64,000 nucleotides of DNA from Mesorhizobium loti (GTDB lineage: Bacteria; Pseudomonadota; Alphaproteobacteria; Rhizobiales; Rhizobiaceae), in contig NZ_PJRO01000002.1 in NCBI RefSeq assembly GCF_002858745.1, positions 218,906-282,905 on the forward strand. The letters run 5' to 3'. The notes under the pieces are model-generated. The model had not been told where the DNA came from and did no database searches. It saw nothing but the letters and a program-made list of their open reading frames with translations. The position numbers and the translations under genes were made by a program. This document shows positions 59,555 through 64,000 of this stretch, one piece after another (within the stretch, counting starts at the first letter, position 1; the number at the start of each line of letters is the position of its first letter).

Positions 59555-60018
59555 AGGACAGGAGCGCTTCTCGTTTCGCCCGCGATCCAGCCATATTGGC
59601 GCGTGTTGCGAGTACCGATTTTCGGGCAGGCTCACACCGGAAACGATGCGGCGCACCTTCTTGGCATAGTCCGAACGCGTATCGGGACCGCTTCCATGGA
59701 TAGAAAGGCGGCTGTCCACGATGCGAAGTGATGTTGCATCGCAGCATCGAATTTTCCGCTGATCGTTTTTTGACCGGCGCTTGTTCCATCAGCTACCGCG
59801 AAACCGATCAAAATGACACGATCGTGACAGTGGTATGACAGGGGTTTGGTCGATGCCGATGGGAGGCAGAGCAGGTGGTTTTGTTTCGCAGTGGGGCAAA
59901 TGAACTTGAGTAAATCTGGAAGGAAAAGACGAGGCGTTTTGCCGCCAACAGCACTATGCCGGTTCTGAGCCGGCTTGATGCTTCGCTTTATTGGAAAACG
60001 GCAATTGCTTGATTGCAC
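59555..60018. other. Long intergenic region before the sRNA candidate
   Basis: About 460 bp with no convincing gene. A small hairpin GCCGG-N7-CCGGC near 59958-59974 lacks a T-run. Base composition is noticeably more AT-rich than nearby genes. Open frames crossing it have no family features. Confidence 0.5.
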
Positions 60019-60170
60019 AAAAAAAATGCAAGGCACGAAGCCTTGCAATTTAAACGCGTCCGATCTGCTTTCCGTTTCCGGCGGCTGCGAGTTACCGCGC
60101 CTAGATCGCATCCTCCCAAGACTTTGACCGCGCAGGAGAACAGGTCTTTAACCCGTCCTCTCGGTTATCC
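60019..60170 (-). ncRNA. Candidate trans-acting sRNA, minus strand, upstream of proS
   Basis: About 150 nt. The 3' end is a textbook terminator on the minus strand: TGCAAGGC / GCCTTGCA around a 5-nt loop (60027-60047), followed by eight T (60019-60026 as A on plus). The 5' part folds as GAGAG, bulge GA, CGGGT, loop, ACCTG, TTCTC. The unpaired middle holds GGGAGGA, and a TGCGA/TCGCA hairpin follows. A promoter-like pair lies just upstream. No protein of this size is credible here: the only ATG directly follows GGGAGG with no spacer. The family is not identified. Confidence 0.6.
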
Positions 60171-60175
60171 CTGCA

Positions 60176-60204
60176 CACTAGAACAGCGCGCATGAAAATG
60201 TCAC
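60176..60204 (-). promoter_or_regulatory. Promoter for the sRNA candidate
   Basis: On the minus strand, GTGACA (60199-60204) and CTAGTG (60176-60181) are separated by exactly 17 bp, acceptable for an alphaproteobacterial housekeeping sigma factor. Transcription would begin near 60170. Confidence 0.5.
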
Positions 60205-60412
60205 GTTAAATTTTGCTTCGAAATGGGCATTCTTGTGCTGCGTTGCACAATAAAACAGCTTGCCTTGCATAACAAAGCGACACGTAATACCGGCGCGCAC
60301 TTGCCACGGACGCGCGGGTTTCCATTCCGCCATGAAATGGCTATGAAGCCCTTGCATTGAAGCCTGCTAAGCGTCGATTCCGGCGCAGCCTTCCTCATTT
60401 ACGGACCAGCCC

Positions 60413-61741
60413 ATGCGTTTGTCGCGCTACTTCCTGCCCATCCTGAAAGAGAACCCCCGCGAGGCCGAGATCGTCTCGCACCGCCTGATGTTGCGTGCCG
60501 GCATGATCCGCCAGCAGGGGCAGGGCTCCTTCACGATGTTGCCACTGGGCAAACGTGTTCTCGACAAGGTCTGCGCCATCATCCGGGAAGAACAGAACCG
60601 CGCCGGCGCTCTGGAGATCTTGATGCCGACCATCCAGTCGGCAGAGCTGTGGCGCGAAAGCGGCCGCTATGACGCCTATGGCAAGGAAATGCTGCGCATC
60701 AAGGACCGGCAGGACCGCGAACTGCTTTACGGCCCGACCAACGAGGAGATGGTGACGGAGGTGTTCCGCTCCTACGTCAAATCCTACAAGGACCTGCCGC
60801 TCAACCTCTATCACATCCAGTGGAAGTTCCGCGACGAGGTGCGTCCACGCTTCGGCGTCATGCGTGGCCGCGAGTTCCTGATGAAGGATGCCTACACTTT
60901 CGACCTCAATTACGAGGGTGCCAAGGCTGCCTATTATCGCATGTTCGTGTCGTATCTCCGGACCTTCACCCGTATGGGCCTGAAAGCGATTCCGATGCGC
61001 GCCGACACCGGGCCGATCGGCGGCGATCTCTCTCACGAGTTCATTATTCTGGCCGAGACCGGCGAGAGCCAGGTGTTCTGCCACAAGGATTTCCTGTCGC
61101 TGCCTGTGCCTGGTGAAAACATCAACTATGACAACGATGCGGAGATCGCCGGCATCGTGCAGGAATGGACGACGCCTTACGCGGCGACGGACGAAATGCA
61201 TGACGAAGCCGCCTGGGACAAGATCGCTGATGGCGAGCGTCTCTCCGCGCGCGGCATCGAAGTCGGTCACATCTTCCATTTCGGCGATAAGTACTCCAAG
61301 CCGATGGGCGCCAAGGTGCAAGGGCCAGATGGCAAGGAACACAATGTGTCGATGGGGTCCTATGGCATCGGCCCGACGCGCCTGATTGCCGCGATCATCG
61401 AGGCGAGCCACGACGACGCCGGCATCATCTGGCCGGAGAGCGTAGCGCCGTTCGACATCGGGCTCATCAACATGAAGGTGGGCGATGCCGACTGCGACCG
61501 CGCCTGCGACGAGCTCTATGCGACGCTGACTGCGGCCGGCAAGGACGTTCTTTATGACGATACTGATCAGCGTCCGGGCGGCAAGTTCGCCACCGCAGAT
61601 TTGATCGGTCTGCCCTGGCAGGTCATCGTTGGGCCGCGCGGCGTCGCCGCCGGCGAAGTCGAGATCAAGAACCGCAAGAGCGGCGAGCGCGAAACGGTGC
61701 CGCTGGCCACCGCTCTCCAGCGCCTGGGTGCCGCCGGATGA
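60413..61741 (+). CDS. proS: Prolyl-tRNA synthetase (short alphaproteobacterial type)
   Basis: A 442-residue class II synthetase: [27 protein letters not shown] (in parts), [16 protein letters not shown] (motif 2 region), [25 protein letters not shown], and motif 3 [18 protein letters not shown], then the anticodon-binding domain. It lacks the ~180-residue editing insertion found in E. coli ProS, as usual for this group. Its TGA overlaps the lolC ATG. Part of this gene is duplicated at 63725-63790. Confidence 0.97.
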   Translation: MRLSRYFLPILKENPREAEIVSHRLMLRAGMIRQQGQGSFTMLPLGKRVLDKVCAIIREEQNRAGALEILMPTIQSAELWRESGRYDAYGKEMLRIKDRQDRELLYGPTNEEMVTEVFRSYVKSYKDLPLNLYHIQWKFRDEVRPRFGVMRGREFLMKDAYTFDLNYEGAKAAYYRMFVSYLRTFTRMGLKAIPMRADTGPIGGDLSHEFIILAETGESQVFCHKDFLSLPVPGENINYDNDAEIAGIVQEWTTPYAATDEMHDEAAWDKIADGERLSARGIEVGHIFHFGDKYSKPMGAKVQGPDGKEHNVSMGSYGIGPTRLIAAIIEASHDDAGIIWPESVAPFDIGLINMKVGDADCDRACDELYATLTAAGKDVLYDDTDQRPGGKFATADLIGLPWQVIVGPRGVAAGEVEIKNRKSGERETVPLATALQRLGAAG

Positions 61742-63024
61742 GCCAGACGGCGGCAGCCAAACCGGCAGGCGCCGGGCCTTTCTCAGGTTTTGAACGCATG
61801 GTGGCCTGGCGCTATCTGCGCTCCCGCCGCAAGGAAACGGTGATCTCGGTGATCGCCTCGATCTCCTTCCTCGGCATCATGCTGGGTGTGGCGACGCTGA
61901 TTGTCGTGATGGCGGTGATGAACGGGTTCCGGGCCGAGCTGCTGTCGCGCATCCTCGGCATCAACGGCCATCTCATCGTCACGCCGGTCGATCTGCCGCT
62001 GGAGGACTATGCCGAGCTTGCCAAGCGCATCAACGGTGTGCCTGGGGTCAAGTACGCCATTCCGCTGGTCGAGGGCCAGGTGCTGGCGCAGGGCAATGTC
62101 GGCTCGGGTGGCGGCGCGCTGGTGCGCGGCATCCGCGGCGAGGACCTCGGCAAGGTCACTCTGGTCGCCAACAACATCAAGCAGGGCTCGATCGTCGGTT
62201 TCGACACGGCCGGCGGTGTCGCCATCGGCCGCCGCATGGCCGAAAATCTCGGTCTTGTGCTGGGCGACACCATCACGCTGATCTCGCCCGACGGCGACGT
62301 CAGCCCGCTTGGCACGACGCCGCGCCTGAAAGGCTATCCGGTTACGGCGATCTTCGAGGTCGGTATGTCGGAGTACGACACCTCGATCGTCTACATGCCG
62401 TTCTCCGAAGCCCAGATGTACTTCAACTCGGAAGGCAAGGCGCAGAGTCTCGAGATCTATCTCGACAATCCTGATGAGGTCGAAGCGATCAAACCCAAGG
62501 TGGAAGAGGCCGCGCTGCGGCAGATCTACCTGACCGACTGGCGCCAGCGCAATGAGACCTTCTTCTCGGCGCTGCAGGTCCAGCGCAACGTGATGTTCAT
62601 GATCTTGACGATGATCGTGCTGGTAGCGGCGCTGAACATCATCTCCGGCCTCGTCATGCTGGTGAAGGACAAGGGGCACGATATCGCCATCCTGCGCACC
62701 ATGGGCGCGACGCGTGGTGCCGTCCTGCGCATCTTCCTGATGACCGGCGCGGCGATCGGTGTGGTCGGCACTGTTGCAGGCGTGCTGCTGGGCGTTCTCA
62801 TCTGCCTCAACGTCGAACGCATACGCGAGTTCTTCTCGTGGCTGTCGGGTACGGTCCTGTTCAATCCCGAGCTCTATTTCCTCAGCCAGTTGCCGGCGAA
62901 GATGGATGCGGGCGAGACATTCTCTGTTATCATCATGGCCCTCGTCCTTTCCTTCATCGCAACGCTGTTCCCGGCCTGGCGGGCGGCACGGCTCGATCCC
63001 GTCGAAGCGCTGAGGTATGAGTGA
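61738..63024 (+). CDS. lolC: Lipoprotein-releasing ABC transporter permease (LolC/E family), copy 1
   Basis: A 428-residue inner-membrane protein: [44 protein letters not shown] (in parts) at the first helix, a large periplasmic domain, and a C-terminal FtsX unit with [28 protein letters not shown] and DPVEALRYE. With LolD it detaches lipoproteins for the outer membrane. Alphaproteobacteria often have one LolC/E-like permease that probably works as a homodimer. It overlaps proS and lolD by short stop/start overlaps. Confidence 0.95.
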   Translation: MSQTAAAKPAGAGPFSGFERMVAWRYLRSRRKETVISVIASISFLGIMLGVATLIVVMAVMNGFRAELLSRILGINGHLIVTPVDLPLEDYAELAKRINGVPGVKYAIPLVEGQVLAQGNVGSGGGALVRGIRGEDLGKVTLVANNIKQGSIVGFDTAGGVAIGRRMAENLGLVLGDTITLISPDGDVSPLGTTPRLKGYPVTAIFEVGMSEYDTSIVYMPFSEAQMYFNSEGKAQSLEIYLDNPDEVEAIKPKVEEAALRQIYLTDWRQRNETFFSALQVQRNVMFMILTMIVLVAALNIISGLVMLVKDKGHDIAILRTMGATRGAVLRIFLMTGAAIGVVGTVAGVLLGVLICLNVERIREFFSWLSGTVLFNPELYFLSQLPAKMDAGETFSVIIMALVLSFIATLFPAWRAARLDPVEALRYE

Positions 63025-63704
63025 TGGCTGAGGCGGTATTGGAGCTGAAAAGCGTCGAGCGGCACTACGTGCAGGGACCGCGCAAGCTCACTATCCTGAA
63101 TGGCGCCGACTTCACGCTTCACCGGGGCGAGATGGTGGCAATGGTGGCGCCATCCGGTACGGGCAAGTCGACACTTCTGCATACTGCCGGCTTGCTGGAG
63201 CGACCCGACGCCGGTGATGTCATCCTGTCCGGCAGAGCCTGCGGGCGGTTGTCGGACGACGAGCGCACGGCGATCCGACGCAATGACATCGGCTTTGTCT
63301 ATCAGTTCCATCATTTGCTGCCAGAATTCTCGGCGCTCGAAAACATCATGATGCCGCAACTGATCCGCGGTCTGTCGAAGTCGGAAGCCGCCAAGCGTGC
63401 GGCGCAATTGCTGGATTATATGCAGATCGGCAAACGTGCCCAGCATCGGCCGGCGGAGCTGTCCGGCGGTGAGCAGCAGCGCGTGGCGATTGCGCGCGCG
63501 GTGGCCAACGCCCCGCTGGTGCTTCTGGCCGACGAACCGACTGGCAATCTCGACCCGGCGACGGCGTCTTATGTTTTCGACGCGCTGGAGGCGTTGGTGA
63601 GGCAGTCAGGCTTGGCCGCCATGATCGCCACGCACAACCACGAACTTGCGGCCCGTATGGACCGCCGCGTGACGCTGGCCGAAGGCAAGGTCGTGCCGCT
63701 GTAA
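63024..63704 (+). CDS. lolD: Lipoprotein-releasing ABC transporter ATP-binding protein
   Basis: A 226-residue ATPase. Walker A is APSGTGKST, the Q-loop [22 protein letters not shown] carries the LolD-type sequence, the signature is [14 protein letters not shown], Walker [14 protein letters not shown] and the H-loop ATHNHE. The start overlaps the lolC stop (TGATG). It powers the adjoining permease. Confidence 0.95.
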   Translation: MAEAVLELKSVERHYVQGPRKLTILNGADFTLHRGEMVAMVAPSGTGKSTLLHTAGLLERPDAGDVILSGRACGRLSDDERTAIRRNDIGFVYQFHHLLPEFSALENIMMPQLIRGLSKSEAAKRAAQLLDYMQIGKRAQHRPAELSGGEQQRVAIARAVANAPLVLLADEPTGNLDPATASYVFDALEALVRQSGLAAMIATHNHELAARMDRRVTLAEGKVVPL

Positions 63705-63724
63705 AGAAGGGACACTTCGTTTCC

Positions 63725-63790
63725 ATGGGCTCCTATGGCATCGGCCCGACCCGCCTGATCGCTCTCCAGCGCCTGGGTGCCGCTGGATGA
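63725..63790 (+). pseudogene. Internally deleted proS remnant, still a coupled 21-codon ORF
   Basis: The first part matches proS motif 3 ([13 protein letters not shown], source near 61354-61392). It joins directly to the last proS codons (LQRLGAAG, source near 61715-61741), so about 320 bp are missing between. The reading frame is kept, ending in TGA that overlaps the ATG of the second lolC copy exactly as the intact proS does. About four base differences in 40 are seen against proS. Confidence 0.85.
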
Positions 63791-64000
63791 GCCAGACGGC
63801 TGCAGCCAAACCGGCAGGTGCCGGGCCTTTCTCAGGTTTTGAACGCATGGTGGCCTGGCGCTATCTGCGCTCGCGCCGCAAGGAAACGGTGATCTCGGTG
63901 ATCGCCTCGATCTCCTTCCTCGGCATCATGCTGGGTGTGGCGACGCTGATTGTCGTGATGGCGGTGATGAACGGGTTCCGGGCCGAGCTGCTGTCGCGCA
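63787..64000 (+). CDS. lolC: Second lolC copy, 5' part (continues beyond window)
   Basis: The first 214 bp are present. They match 61738-61951 at all but three positions, and all three changes are silent (GCG/GCT, GGC/GGT, TCC/TCG). The first helix and the [15 protein letters not shown] start are identical at the protein level. It is a recent tandem duplicate or a gene-converted copy; whether it is full length lies outside this window. Confidence 0.88.
   Translation, partial: MSQTAAAKPAGAGPFSGFERMVAWRYLRSRRKETVISVIASISFLGIMLGVATLIVVMAVMNGFRAELLSR

Noticed and set aside
59632..60111. 159-codon minus-strand frame in the intergenic region before proS
   Set aside because: It runs through the terminator and most of the sRNA candidate, has no family features, and its ATG follows GGGAGG with no spacing.

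Overview
The window is GC-rich, densely packed bacterial DNA, most likely from an alphaproteobacterium of the Rhizobiales (Hyphomicrobiales), close to Mesorhizobium/Aminobacter in the Phyllobacteriaceae. This placement is inferred from several features: the aerobic cobalamin pathway with CobG and a CobN-type chelatase, a NuoE carrying a long Ala/Lys linker and a C-terminal helix-hairpin-helix domain, a BA14K-family secreted protein, the order nuoN-birA-rnj-mce-DUF1467-proS-lolC-lolD, and dispersed intergenic palindromes beginning TAGAGC.

Left part (1-18.5 kb). This accessory and metabolic region holds the 3' end of kup, a RutB-like cysteine hydrolase, an FAD monooxygenase, a divergent MFS exporter/LysR pair, a TetR gene directly upstream of ilvC, a BA14K protein, an endonuclease/phosphatase-Nudix pair, a secreted cupin, a MacAB-like efflux operon, a PhzF isomerase and tRNA-Lys(CUU). 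Next to the tRNA lies a patch that looks less GC-rich, with an isolated DUF2806-like gene.

Middle part (18.5-34.2 kb). This is a compact minus-strand cobalamin cluster. A cobalamin riboswitch heads DUF1636-cobW-cobN-cobG-cobH-cobI-cobJ. cobK follows on the opposite strand, then cobL-cobE-cobM-cobA-cobB-cobS-cobT. Most start and stop codons overlap as ATGA or GTGA. The products run from uroporphyrinogen III (CobA) through corrin ring formation (CobI, G, J, M, K, L, H), amidation (CobB), cobalt insertion (CobN) and nucleotide loop assembly (CobT, CobS).

34.2-39.5 kb holds a LysR/NmrA divergent pair, a frameshifted P-loop kinase, an acetyltransferase, a secreted alpha/beta hydrolase and a YcaQ-type DNA glycosylase.

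Right part (39.8-64 kb). The complete 14-gene nuo operon for respiratory complex I (nuoA to nuoN) carries three extra elements. One is an inverted-repeat-bounded cassette with a four-helix-bundle (S23/IVP-like) gene between nuoC and nuoD. The second is a helix-hairpin-helix protein between nuoF and nuoG whose C-terminus matches that of NuoE. The third is a 33-codon coupled ORF just before nuoG. The operon is followed by birA, RNase J, methylmalonyl-CoA epimerase, a DUF1467 protein, a minus-strand sRNA candidate, proS, lolC and lolD. The window ends in a second, nearly identical lolC copy preceded by an internally deleted proS remnant, which indicates a recent tandem duplication.

All calls come from reading the sequence and recalling protein families. 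No database search was run.
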